A DNA stretch of 64,000 nt from Rhabditoides inermis (Eukaryota; Nematoda; Chromadorea; Rhabditida; Rhabditidae): contig CAWZYM010000241.1 in NCBI GenBank assembly GCA_963966185.1, positions 124,001 to 188,000 of the forward strand, written 5' to 3'. Positions 1 through 21,927 of the stretch are shown piece after piece (position 1 is the first letter of the stretch; every line of letters begins with the position of its first letter). The position numbers were made by a program, and so were the translations under genes. Below the pieces are notes generated by a model. It saw nothing but the letters and a program-made list of their open reading frames with translations. It searched no databases and was not told where the DNA came from.

Positions 1-825
1 GAGACAGAGAGAGAGTGAGTGAGAGCCTGAGGGAGCTGTCGATCTGTGATGAGAATGTGATGCGTGTGAGAAAGATACGAGCACATTGTCTGTACCGCTG
101 ATTCGATCAATCAATATAGCGGGTCTGTCTCCGCCGATTTGATAATGCCGATCTTTGTTCTGTAGTAATGTGATTCAGTGGGTTTTCCATGTTCACACGC
201 TGTTTTCGCTCTCGTGCTCAGCTCTTGAAACTGCAAACGCGCGTTAGGCGGTTGTCATGTTGCTGTTTGTGATGTGTGGATGGCGTCGGCGTGTGTGGGT
301 TGATAGTTTGTCGTGTGGTGTGTCGGCTGGCTGGCGGGCGCTGGCCGGAGTCTCTCATTCCGCGCGGCTGGCCCCGCCCTCGGCTGGCTGCGTATCGATC
401 GCCGCTGTGGCTGCCTGCCTGCTCAGCTCTCGCTGCTTCTACATCCTGCCCGCCTGCCTGTCTGTTCGTCATCCGTGTCGTCACATTCATTCACATCGCC
501 TGAGAACCTTCTATTCACTGTTTATATCTTCCATCGATCGCCTCACTCCTCCAGGGTATTTATCTCTCTATTTTGTCGACATGTTTATAATCAGCGAGAG
601 GACATGGGCGTGTTTGTCGAATGATTAGGGGCTGTTGTGATTGTTGCCTGCTCTCATCCTCTTTTCTCATGTGACCTATTGATTCGGGGCGGTGGAGTGA
701 CGACTCGCGTGCTATAGTAATGTTACTGCAAATGTTGTTACCGTGGCATTGCATGGATTCTATCGACTCACTTGGGGGTGGGGGCAGTTTGCACCTGTCA
801 AATGTATGTCGTGTAGTCATATGAC

Positions 826-859
<34 letters not shown>

Positions 860-1465
860 TGTGTGTGTTGGATTGCTGCTTGTGTTGAATTGGTGTGGGT
901 TGGCGGGAGTGGATGGTGGGTTTGGCTGTGGCCCGCTGGCAGTGCCGCTGCTGCATTACAATGCGGTTGCCTCCCTCTCTCTTTCTCTCTCTCCTCTCCC
1001 GCTCACCCTCTCCTCGCCGCTCCTTCGTCCGCTCATCTCTCGTTCATCTCCCTCCTCTCCCTTCTCATTCTCCTCTCCAACAACATGTTCCCGCATACTT
1101 TGTGTCACCGAACCGTGTTCGTTTCTTTATCCTTTTCGGGCGGCATTCTCATTTCTCATTGCCATTGCGTCTCTCGCCTTTCCGATACACTCCATTGCCC
1201 CGCACCAACGAGATGCTTTCGTTGCCGCCTTCGCTCGTGCTTATTTCCTTTCTACATCATGATATCCATTTTATCGTTATGTTTAGATTAAATATATCTT
1301 TTACAGCTGTGTCGGCGAGTGGGTGTATTCTTGTGCCTCCGGATGCAGTAGTGTTGCGGCAATTGTGCGGTAGCGTCATCGAATAAGACCAGAAGCAACC
1401 GGGTGCGCGATAGCCAAGCGAAGCGACGCCGCCCATTCAGCCACACCCTCACACAACACACTCAC
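1..1465. promoter_or_regulatory. Upstream region / 5' UTR of calcineurin A
   Basis: No coding exon could be supported here. The stretch holds a GT microsatellite at about 829-868 and CT-rich low-complexity sequence at about 970-1080. The small frames present are biased by these repeats. It lies directly upstream of the calcineurin A start codon and presumably contains its promoter and 5' UTR; no specific promoter element can be named. Confidence 0.4.
829..868. repeat. (GT)n microsatellite
   Basis: About 40 bp of nearly pure GT with one interruption. Confidence 0.9.
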
Positions 1466-10181
<8,716 letters not shown>

Positions 10182-10768
10182 ACACCACGCATAGGTAGGC
10201 ACGCCGCCTCCCCGCACCCACACACACGCCTCGCAGGTACCCGTTGTCGCTGTGTTGTGTTGGCTGGTTGGCTGTCGTCCGGTGTGGTGGCAGCAGCGTC
10301 CTCGCGACTCGGACTGCCGCCATTCTCCCCTCCCTCTGTCGCACGTTCCATCGTGCCTGCACCCCTTCCCACCACCAATGCACTCTCAATCAGCCCCAAC
10401 CCAACCCCCGCTCTCCCTTTCTCACCTACACCCATGTCCACCCAACACACATTACAACTACATATTTCAACTTGTTATCGTTCATAAAGAAGCTGTGTTC
10501 ATAAATTGTCGGTTTTATTTATATAAATAAATATTTTTGTTTTATTTGTTGAGTTGTGAATTGGCGGGAATAGAAAAGGTGATGTGGTATCTTTCGGAGT
10601 GATGTGTGAAGTGCATTATTTCTATGGCTGGTTATAGTTGCGGATTGATTTGATGAGGATTAAGATTGTCGGGAGTGGTAAGCGGGTTGGGAGGTGAGTG
10701 GATGAGAGTGGGGCGCACTCGGTACAGAGAGCACACTGCTGTTTGGTGAAAATTGAGTGGATCGTGAG
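10182..10768. other. Calcineurin 3' UTR and intergenic spacer before bestrophin
   Basis: Contains the calcineurin 3' UTR with AATAAA-type signals around 10518-10530, then about 230 bp upstream of the bestrophin ATG. No further gene is visible. Confidence 0.6.
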
Positions 10769-11872
10769 ATGACTGTCACCTATACTGCCAACATATCCAA
10801 TGCCAACTATTCATCGTTTGTGAAGACAGTACTGCGATGGAAAGGTAGGCAACCTTTTCTCTCCCTCTTTTTCATCAGCATTGTGGTTGTAGGCAGTCTG
10901 TGGAAAGCCATCTCTATGGAGTTTTGTGTGTGGTTGATCCTATGGACGATCATCATGGTTGTCTATCGATGTGCGTTAGATGACGCACAGCAAATGTGAG
11001 TGCCTCACGGATGGATTTCTGTATCAAACTATCCGTGAATACAAACAAAGCCTGAAAAATACACGAATGTTTTCAGTCGTTTTGAGCGTATAGCTCGTAT
11101 GTGCATCCAATATCAGGATACTCTCCCCTTGACATTCATGCTCGGTGAGTATAGGGTATCCCCCATTTTCAAGGTACGCCATTATCTCGGTTGACCCAGA
11201 CACGAACCAGACAATGAGAAAATGACGTCGAAAAGGGGCACTTTTTGATGTCTTTGAGCTCAATTGAGCACTTCCCGAATGAAAATCACAGATAATCTGT
11301 TAGTAGTACCCAAAGGCTCACTCTCTCGAAATTTGGGAGTTTTTGGTTGAGTTTGAACAAAGTTATTAGAAAAACACTGAATCACCTATTGAAGCTATGA
11401 ATTTTGAAGGTTTTTCAATACTCATAAATTCAGGATTAGCGATATCAACAAAATCGAGCCGACAATCGCTAGCGAACAGTGACAGCAGGTCTCTGTTCAA
11501 ATGACAAAAATTTCTGAACGAAGTTATTAACTCCGGAAAGTGCTCCGATCTGCTTCATTTGACTTGCAAATGACCCTCATTTCCCTAAAATCAGACCGCC
11601 AAGCGCGCGAATTGCGCGGTCGAATGATCCTGCGCGGACCTATAGCGCGACCGAATGCGATGAAATGCTGTCTGTAAAATATGCGACGAGTGAACAAGCG
11701 TACCGTGAACGGGGGGAACACCCTATATTGATTATGATTGATATTGATTTTAATGATAAATTTCATTCAGGATTTTTCGTTTCTCTGGTAGTGAAGAGAT
11801 GGCATGATATGATAAAGGAGTTGGGCTGGTCGGATAAGTAAGTTGATACAAATGACGAAAGGAAGAGAAACG

Positions 11873-11928
<56 letters not shown>

Positions 11929-13482
11929 GAAAGGTAATGAAATTTAGTTATGCATTGATCACGGATGCGTATCTGCATGGAAGGGACGAGCGGTCGAGAA
12001 TGATGAAAAGAAGCATTTCACGATATATGACAGTTGTACAGGTGAATGAAGGGGCAAAGATAGAGAGGACAGAGACAGAGACAGAGACAGAGACAGAGAC
12101 AGAGAGACAGAGAGACAGAGAGACAGAGAGACAGAGAGACAGAGAGACAGAGAGACAGAGAGACAGAGAGACAGAGAGACAGAGAGACAGAGAGACAGAG
12201 AGACAGAGAGACAGAGAGACAGAGAGACAGAGAGACAGAGAGACAGAGAGACAGAGAGACAGAGAGACAGAGAGACAGAGAGACAGAGAGACAGAGAGAC
12301 AGAGAGACAGAGAGACAGAGAGACAGAGAGACAGAGAGACAGAGAGACAGAGAGACAGAGAGACAGAGAGACAGAGAGACAGAGAGACAGAGAGACAGAG
12401 AGACAGAGAGACAGAGAGACAGAGAGACAGAGAGACAGAGAGACAGAGAGACAGAGAGACAGAGAGACAGAGAGACAGAGAGACAGAGAGACAGAGAGAC
12501 AGAGAGACAGAGAGACAGAGAGACAGAGAGACAGAGAGACAGAGAGACAGAGAGACAGAGAGACAGAGAGACAGAGAGACAGAGAGACAGAGAGACAGAG
12601 AGACAGAGAGACAGAGAGACAGAGAGACAGAGAGACAGAGAGACAGAGAGACAGAGAGACAGAGAGACAGAGAGACAGAGAGACAGAGAGACAGAGAGAC
12701 AGAGAGACAGAGAGACAGAGAGACAGAGAGACAGAGAGACAGAGAGACAGAGAGACAGAGAGACAGAGAGACAGAGAGACAGAGAGACAGAGAGACAGAG
12801 AGACAGAGAGACAGAGAGACAGAGAGACAGAGAGACAGAGAGACAGAGAGACAGAGAGACAGAGAGACAGAGAGACAGAGAGACAGAGAGACAGAGAGAC
12901 AGAGAGACAGAGAGACAGAGAGACAGAGAGACAGAGAGACAGAGAGACAGAGAGACAGAGAGACAGAGAGACAGAGAGACAGAGAGACAGAGAGACAGAG
13001 AGACAGAGAGACAGAGAGACAGAGAGACAGAGAGACAGAGAGACAGAGAGACAGAGAGACAGAGAGACAGAGAGACAGAGAGACAGAGAGACAGAGAGAC
13101 AGAGAGACAGAGAGACAGAGAGACAGAGAGACAGAGAGACAGAGAGACAGAGAGACAGAGAGACAGAGAGACAGAGAGACAGAGAGACAGAGAGACAGAG
13201 AGACAGAGAGACAGAGAGACAGAGAGACAGAGAGACAGAGAGACAGAGAGACAGAGAGACAGAGAGACAGAGAGACAGAGAGACAGAGAGACAGAGAGAC
13301 AGAGAGACAGAGAGACAGAGAGACAGAGAGACAGAGAGACAGAGAGACAGAGAGACAGAGAGACAGAGAGACAGAGAGACAGAGAGACAGAGAGACAGAG
13401 AGACAGAGAGACAGAGAGACAGAGAGACAGAGAGACAGAGAGACAGAGACAGAGAAAGAGAGACAGAGAGACAGAGAGACAG

Positions 13483-13544
<62 letters not shown>

Positions 13545-15045
13545 GGGGGGGTGACGTTTGGTTGAAAGAAACGATCCGGAGACATACATATTCTTCCTTA
13601 CGATTAGTGTCGGAAGATGGTATTGCCAACTGAAGACTACAGTAATATACTCTGTGTATATGATTAGTCAATCGTAGAGGAGATGAGAGATGAGATGAGG
13701 AAGAGTATGTGTGATTGATTGTAAAAGGAGGGGAACATGTGGTTGTGTTGCAGATTCTCGCATACCGCTGGGTTTCACCACCCGTCAAGAAACGATTCCC
13801 GACAATCGAGTCTATTCAGAAGGCTGGTGAGCGGAATCAGATTTGAATGCTGAATTCTTCATAAGTAAATAACATTAACATTCAGGTTTGCTAGATGAGT
13901 GGGAGATAAAGAAGCTGGATCCGATGAAGTTCTGGCAGCCAGTGCAATGGTGTTACCAGATACTTCGGTAGGAGGGAGAGCAGATGAGAGGAAAAGGAGT
14001 GAGTGTTGCAGGCAGGCACGCAAGGAAGGAAGGATAACATGCGACCAAGCTGTTTCCGACTGTATGGAAGTGAGTGAAATGCTCGCATATCTTGAGAAAC
14101 ATCTTACAGCACATGGGAGAGATCCGCACTCGTCTGCTACGATTGGTCGTATTCGATCTGATCCCTGTCCCTCTTGTATACACACAGGTACTGCTCTCAC
14201 CCTCCTCTCCTCTTTTCCCTCTCCCTCTCCCTCTCTTTTTTTAACTCTCTATCATCTATCTCTCTCTCCACATTATCTAAAGGTGCGGTCAGTCCCTTCA
14301 AACACATATTCGAAGTAATTCTAAGGCGTTGAAAGGCTATCGCGAGTAATCCGAAGTCGTTTGAAGTAGTTTGAAGTATTTCGAATGCAAATCGGAAGGC
14401 ATATCGGAAGGCATATCGGGATTACCCTTCAAACTACTTCGTATTGCCTTTAAACTACTCCCGATATGCCTTGCGATTTGCCCTCGGATTACTTCAAACG
14501 ACTTCGGATTACTCGCGATAGCCTTTCAACGCCTTCGAATTACTTCTGATATGTGTTTGAAGAGACGGACCGCACCTTTATCAGGTAGTGCTGGTGTGTG
14601 TGCGTGTCTACTTCATAGTGATGCTCGTTGGCAGACAGTTCATCAATTCATCCAGGAATCCAAACGTCGTTCCTGTGAGTTTTTAAACATGCGATTTGCG
14701 CAAACTTCTCGTTCACCACTCAACTCATCCAATGTGATATGACGTTGACGATACTGGGACTAATAATATTTACTGTTGATTACGTATCATTAATATAAAA
14801 AATGTCACTTTTCAGATCGATGTATACTTCCCGATTTTTGCGGTTATTCAGTTCGTCGTGTATGTGGGTTGGATGAAGGTTCGTTTTTGAAAGGGGAAGT
14901 GAGGGTGAGAGAGAGAGATAGTGGGGAGAGATAGAGAGGGAAATGGTAAGGGAGGGGAAAGAAGAGGGGGAGTGGAGGGAAAGAGTGTGGAGGGGGGGGG
15001 GGGGTGAGAGAGGTGAAAGAAGAGAAAGAGAAAGAGAAAGAAGAT

Positions 15046-15099
<54 letters not shown>

Positions 15100-15649
15100 T
15101 CTATGTCAGGTGGCGGAGGCTCTGATAAACCCTTGGGGTCTAGACGACGACGATTTCGAAGCAAATTTCATACTGGACAGGAACATGAAGGTATTTGCAA
15201 GCGATTTTGTGTGCGTATCTCATTAGTGAACCGTGAGCGAACACAAACTGTTTTGATTTTGATCTCATTAGTAGAACACATTCTGATTGTATTCATTTAA
15301 TATATTGGTTTCAGGTGTCAATGTCTATTCTGGATGGCGGCTTTCCATTTCCTCCCCTTGTCAAAGACAAGTTCTGGCAGCAAGATCATGTACCCATGTA
15401 TACCAAAGAGACAGCCAGCGACGGACTCTCTACCGCTGGACTCATCCCATTGTACGTTCCTTCCATTCTTTCCTTTTTTACATTTTCATTATTCTTTTTC
15501 TTAAACGTATTCTCTATGTATCCATTCCCCTCGAGTTGTTCCAGCAACGAAGTTCCTATGGCGTTCGTGAAGATGGTACCTGTGAAGGTGATGCCACCAC
15601 AGGCACAGGGACGAGAGAGGTCAACGTCGGTGAGTGGCAAGAGAAGAAA

Positions 15650-15705
<56 letters not shown>

Positions 15706-16471
15706 GAGGGAGAGAGAAAGGAAAAGAAAGTGAGTGAGTGAGTGAGTGAGTGAGTGAGTGAGTGAGTGAGTGAGTGAGTGAGTGAGTGAGTGAGTGAGTG
15801 AGTGAGTGAGTGAGTGAGTGAGTGAGTGAGTGAGTGAGTTAGTGAGTGAGTGAGTGAGTGAGACTTGCAGATCACACCACATGTCGCACGCCAGTTGAGT
15901 GGATTAGGCGCGAGAGATATCGAGCAGGTGATATTAATTCATTTATAACATTGTACTAATGTCTTACTGGTGCCAGACTCGTTGCGTGTCAATGTCAATG
16001 CCTCGCCTCGACGATACGACAGCCGCCGATAATAGAGAAGACTACATATCTGCTCCCTCGCCTAGAATGGATGACAGACACAAGGTGCGATGGAGCAACC
16101 AAAAAAATCAGATAAGACAGAGAGGAATGATGAATGTTGCAGAAGATCTTAAGTATGGTCTCAGAAGTGGACGAGGAACAGCTCACTGTAGAGTCGCAAC
16201 CTACGGTGAGAGGGGATGGGTGGGTAGCAAAGGGATTAATATAGAGGGATAAATGCAAGTGCTAGTTAGATTCCGAGGAAATCCGGAGCGAGATTTAGCG
16301 CGAGCCGCCGCAGACTCCGCGTCATTCGTGGGACGAGGAATCAGAGAAGATTATGGAGGGAAAGGGAGCGGTGAGCACATACGATACAATCGCTGTGCAA
16401 TGCAATGTTCAGGACATCACTGGACACTACTTCATTCATCGCTTCCAAATTCGAGGCGAGAGTGGATTTGA
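10769..16471 (+). CDS. Bestrophin-family chloride channel
   Basis: I rebuilt 18 exons: 10769-10844, 10893-10995, 11077-11144, 11771-11837, 11948-12041, 13754-13826, 13886-13967, 14012-14069, 14110-14187, 14585-14674, 14816-14878, 15110-15190, 15315-15451, 15545-15629, 15871-15927, 15977-16205, 16278-16370 and 16413-16471, about 530 residues with all phases consistent. The N-terminus ([16 protein letters not shown]...LRWKGS) and the core blocks [32 protein letters not shown] and the acidic DDDDFE followed by LDRN are diagnostic of bestrophins. Bestrophins are pentameric, Ca2+-gated anion channels of the plasma membrane; the DDDDFE cluster forms part of the calcium site. Several hydrophobic segments match the expected transmembrane helices. 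The C-terminal tail after about residue 370 is divergent and its last two exons are less certain. Introns hold a MITE, a huge satellite and GA/GAGT microsatellites. Confidence 0.9.
11150..11727. mobile_element. MITE-like element with terminal inverted repeats
   Basis: The left end TATAGGGTATCCCCC... and the right end reversed (TATAGGGTGTTCCCCCC...) match for about 30 bp, ending in a shared GGTACGC. The element begins 5 bp after the donor of bestrophin exon 3 and has no coding capacity. Confidence 0.7.
11876..11925. repeat. (GA)n microsatellite
   Basis: About 50 bp of GA in a bestrophin intron, just upstream of exon 5. Confidence 0.9.
12066..13542. repeat. GAGACA/GAGAGACA satellite array in bestrophin intron
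   Basis: A near-perfect array of the 8-bp unit GAGAGACA (about 170 units), starting with a few 6-bp GAGACA units and ending in pure GA. The unit is not a multiple of three, yet the array lacks stop codons in several frames on both strands, which creates open frames of over 500 codons (Glu-Arg-Gln-Arg-Asp or Ser-Leu-Cys polymers). These are artefacts; the array lies between bestrophin exons 5 and 6, whose phases join cleanly across it. Confidence 0.95.
13551..13745. repeat. Dispersed repeat copy 2 (uninterrupted)
   Basis: Near-identical to 5485-5636 plus 6379-6420 but without the 732-bp insertion. It provides the empty-site counterpart for that insertion. Confidence 0.8.
14278..14580. mobile_element. 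Foldback MITE in bestrophin intron
   Basis: Long inverted arms: TAAAGGTGCGGTC at the left matches GACCGCACCTTTA at the right, and most of the 300 bp pairs with itself (TTCGAAGTAATTC..., CTATCGCGAGTAATCCGAAG...). There is no coding capacity. Confidence 0.85.
15049..15098. repeat. (GA)n microsatellite
   Basis: GA tract immediately before the acceptor of bestrophin exon 12 (15110). Confidence 0.9.
15652..15862. repeat. (GA)n followed by (GAGT)n array
   Basis: About 45 bp of GA followed by about 130 bp of the tetranucleotide GAGT, filling the intron between bestrophin exons 14 and 15. Confidence 0.95.
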
Positions 16472-17727
16472 CTACAAAGATGCTATCAAAAGGGAATTCA
16501 TGAGTGGAAATAATCAGGTGAGTCAAGGAGTAGATTTCAGGTTCACACAGCTGTCACGAACTCATACTTACAGAGCATTGACAAGGGTGTGGCCGCGAAC
16601 TGGGAGGATCGATCCGACATTCCTTGCCGTATTCCGCGCTTGCGTAAATCACCCTCGTCTTCATCAACTAACTAATAACTATAACGATTGTTTCACAATA
16701 AATTTATGTATGAATATAACTGTTTGATTTGAAAAGAAAAGTTACATCAAGTGTTTGTATGTATCATATCATACTTTACCTGTTTCTCCATAACTTGTTT
16801 CTCCATAGCATCAACAAACGTCAACAAAAATAACAACAAACCCCCGAGGCAGTTTAGCGCGCGCCAAAACCGCTGCATATCAACCCAAATTGCATTGCGA
16901 TACGCAGCGGCCGACCGCGCCGCGGGATCACATGCGTCGCGGTTGACAGCCGACTCCTCTCGTTCGGTTCTTCCCGCTCGATCAATTTTATCTTTTTATA
17001 GGTGTTTAGTAACAATTGGACATTGGTTTTTGTGATGCCATGGTAACAGTCGTAGTTTCACATCACCGACAGTTCAGAACCGTTACATCTTTCTTACAAG
17101 TGCACATTAAGAAATTGCGTACACCTGTTATGTTATGTTGTGTAACAGGATATGATATGGTAAGCATGTAAACTGTCAATGTTTTGAAACCAAATTTTAA
17201 TTCATAGTATTTCACGCAGCTTAGTATTCAAATGTTAAACTCATCACTGCTCGCTATCAGCTACTTTTTTGTTTCGCTATTCTTCGTCGAGTTTATCGAT
17301 CTGATGTTCTCTCTCAATCAGAGCACATGATTTCACTATGGTGGCGATGGCGAAACCAATATACAACATATTCTATATATTTGTATTGCATATAATAACT
17401 CAGTTGTCTCATTACCCAGAGCTACATTGTTGCTAATAATGTTTATGTGCATTATGATTTGGATGGTGTTTACTAAAACATGATCACTATTCATTTTGTG
17501 ACTCCGAAATTATACTACCCGTGTCGTTTAGTTTTGCCGTGCGGATTATCTTTAGAGTGAGATGGTAGTAGTAGCTTTACATTACATCGAGGGAGGCGCG
17601 AGCGCACTATCGATTTGTCCGATGCTTCGATAAACCCGTATGCGACTTGACGCTCTTTCCTTGCTGTTTAAAATTTACGCGAAGACTGTTTTTCAATAAT
17701 AATAATAATGTGTTTTTCTTGTTACAG
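16472..17727. other. Bestrophin 3' flank and PP2A upstream region
   Basis: AATAAA lies at about 16697, a plausible bestrophin poly(A) signal. The rest is AT-rich with a GC-rich patch at about 16850-16990. No further coding exon is supported. An acceptor (TTACAG) abuts the PP2A start codon. Confidence 0.5.
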
Positions 17728-19293
<1,566 letters not shown>

Positions 19294-19619
19294 ACTAAAC
19301 GGCGATTGTACAGCGACCACCCCCACCCCAATCATCCATTCAATTTCTGAACCCATCCGGCTAGCACATAATCTCCTCCCAGTCCCGAGTCGCTCCGATC
19401 CGCGCTTTAGTCTGTTCCGTTCGTATTTGTGAGTACTCCGTCGCGCGCGAGTCGTTTGATAATACCTGTTCGATTGAGTATTTTATTATTTATATATAAA
19501 TAAATTGATTGATTGATATTGCTTGTTTGAGGATCTATTTGTGCATGCAAGTGGTTATATTGCCATGGTCGAGTGCCTATCTGTGTCCTGATTTTTCTTC
19601 CGCTACATTCCTTACCTAG
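19294..19619. other. PP2A-MOB1 intergenic spacer, possible operon junction
   Basis: AATAAA occurs at about 19497, and a CCTAG acceptor directly abuts the MOB ATG at 19620. A gap of about 120 bp between poly(A) signal and next acceptor is the spacing typical of nematode operons. Confidence 0.4.
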
Positions 19620-20424
19620 ATGAGTCGTGTCCGTGAGAGTGACGCAGTGCAACAGAGTGTGGCCACCCTTGGAAGCGGAAACCTTCGAGACGCCGTTCGA
19701 CTGCCGGAGGGAGAGGATATAAACGAGTGGCTCGCCGTTAATGGTTAGTTTTTGCGACGTTCCGCTATAAGACGATGCATTGCAGTGATGGATGTGTTCA
19801 ATCAGTTACGTATGCTGTATGGAGTGGTGCTAGAAGAATGCACACCAGAGAGGTAGTGTGAAAGAGAGTCGTATGTGTGACATGTTGTTGTGTAGATGTC
19901 CGACGATGAGTGGAGGTCCGCGACACGAGTACGCGTGGACGAGAGACGGGAAACCGTGAGTGCATTAAAATGCTTGAGTGACGGTGGTTGCTATGAGTTA
20001 TAGGCTGCCGGTACCTGCGTCTTTGTATGTGGACTATGCTATGACATGGATCCAGCAACAAGTGGACGACGAGGAAGCGTTCCCATCTCAGCTAGGTGCG
20101 AAAGAGGCATGTACGACATGTAAATGATCCATAATTGATTTCAGGCAAACGATTTCCATCGACATTCCGTTGTACAGTGGATAAGATTGTCTCCCGTATG
20201 TTTCGGATCTATGCCCATATTTTCCACGCTCATTCGAAATTATGTGCAGACCTCAAGGTAAGTATATTTTTGGCTATTCGATACATCAATAAGATACTTA
20301 GGCAACTGCGCATCTGAATACGTCGTTCAAGCACTTCATTCTGTTCGCGCAGCAATTTGGATTGATTTCACAGCAGGAGATGCAACCATTGGATAAGCTA
20401 ATAGAAGCACTGGGGGCCAAGTGA
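19620..20424 (+). CDS. mob-1: MOB1-like kinase activator
   Basis: Six exons (19620-19743, 19786-19852, 19896-19955, 20004-20095, 20145-20257, 20302-20424) encode 192 residues. Conserved MOB blocks are visible: [14 protein letters not shown], the CxxxxC pair in [19 protein letters not shown], and the HIFHAH segment supplying the zinc-binding histidines, followed by [10 protein letters not shown]. The match is to MOB1 rather than MOB3 ([20 protein letters not shown] near the end). MOB1 proteins are adaptors that activate NDR/LATS kinases in Hippo and mitotic-exit signalling. The protein lacks about 20 N-terminal residues of human MOB1A. It lies about 330 bp downstream of PP2A on the same strand. 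Confidence 0.9.
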
Positions 20425-21807
20425 GGAACAGAGACCGAAGAAGAGGAGATTTCTTATGTCTCTCAGAGATGTGAAAGTATATCTCATAGGGGCCCGACAG
20501 ACTTTTTCGCTGATAAAATCGCAGCGATTCCGTAATGTATTAAGATGCTCTATCGATTAGCGATTTCGCCAGCGATTCGCTACCGTAACCCAAATCGCGA
20601 AAGTCAGCGATTTGACCGTCAGACTTTTTCGCTTGAAATTTTCAGCGAATCGCTACTTTTATCGCTGCGATTCGAACTCGCTGCGATTTCGTAGTTTCAG
20701 GATTTTCGCAGATTTCGACGCGATTTTCAGTCTTTTGATGTTTTATATTGTATATCGTTGTTATTATTTCTGATACTTTTTCACAATTGCTATTTTTATA
20801 CTTTATAGTATCAAAAAGGTAGTTTGCACGGGATTTGGAGCTTTCTGCACTTGAAATTACACAAGATCTTATGCATCAGCGGTTCGTTGGACGTCATGCA
20901 TCTGATGATTATAAACAAATTCTATAACCAAAAACAAATAAAAACATGACATTTTTGCATATGCGATAAGCTGTTCACTGACAAATAGCATTCCCGCGAT
21001 TCCGAAATCGCTGCGATTTTGAGCACCGGCGATTTCGCTATCGCTCTACATTCAGCGAAAGCGATTCTCTATCGCTGAGCGAAAAAGTCTGTCGGGCCCC
21101 ATATACTCTATTATTTCCACGTTTCTGTTTTGTGATTCTAGCCTTATAATTATTGTGATTGTGATGCAATCTTATGTAATTTATAATTTGTAAACTACAA
21201 AGTAGGGCTCAGTAAATTGTAAGAATTGTTTTTGCAGGTATCATTGTACATTTTGTTGTTTCAATATATTTCACATGAATAATTATTATTTTCCCTGTGT
21301 TGAGGATTCGTATCGTCAACGTAAAGGACATTTATGAAGAAAAAATCAGAGAATATTCGTGACTTGCACGTGATATATAGCGGCAACGCGTTTAAAAATC
21401 AAATGCAATATTCGCAATTTGCATTTACGAGGTGGTGGTGTTCGAGCACGCGTCTTCGAGGTAGTTACACAGAGCGGGGAGTACGCATGTGTCGAAATTC
21501 AGCGTGCCCAGTGTCTCTTATGTTGCCAAATGCCGCCATCTCTCGTTCTTGTCAGTGAGGGTTTGCTTCGCGTTTATCCGAGATGTATTCCTTCGTCTCG
21601 TATTCTTTGAAGAAAATATATAAATGAAAAAAATGTCTAGTCTAGTCTATGTGGGGGAAGACAACCAGACAGCATGCGCATCATACCTTCAAAATTTGCG
21701 TTGTCCCACATGAAATGACGCGGCGGTGAGATGGCTCTGGCTTGCATACGCGATTGTGGAGGGATAGCGAGCGGGCGAGTGAGAGGAGGACTGACTGACA
21801 AGCAGCC
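20425..21807. other. Intergenic region between MOB1 and SH2-kinase
   Basis: Apart from the MITE at 20489-21100 this stretch is AT-rich. An AATAAA-poor MOB 3' UTR and the kinase promoter must be here. Small frames at 21334-21610 and on the minus strand near 21690-22040 show no recognisable domain. Confidence 0.5.
20489..21100. mobile_element. MITE with GGGGCCCGACAGAC termini
   Basis: The left end GGGGCCCGACAGACTTTTTC and the right end GAAAAAGTCTGTCGGGCCCC are perfect inverted repeats. The interior repeats CGATTTCGC-type motifs and has no coding capacity. Confidence 0.9.
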
Positions 21808-21865
21808 ATGCCTCCAAAGAGGGCACAGTCCCAGGCACTGCCGCGAAACAAGAAACCTCGGGTAC

Positions 21866-21927
<62 letters not shown>

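Noticed and set aside
743..1386. Overlapping plus-strand frames upstream of calcineurin
   Set aside because: Composed of Cys/Val repeats from the GT tract and Ser/Leu from CT-rich sequence; probably promoter or 5' UTR.
11937..13788. Open frames of more than 500 codons on both strands across the GAGACA array
   Set aside because: Produced by a repeat unit without stop codons; the region is spliced out between two in-phase bestrophin exons.
15556..15882. Minus-strand Leu-Thr-His-Ser repeat frames
   Set aside because: Translation of the GAGT and GA microsatellites in a bestrophin intron.
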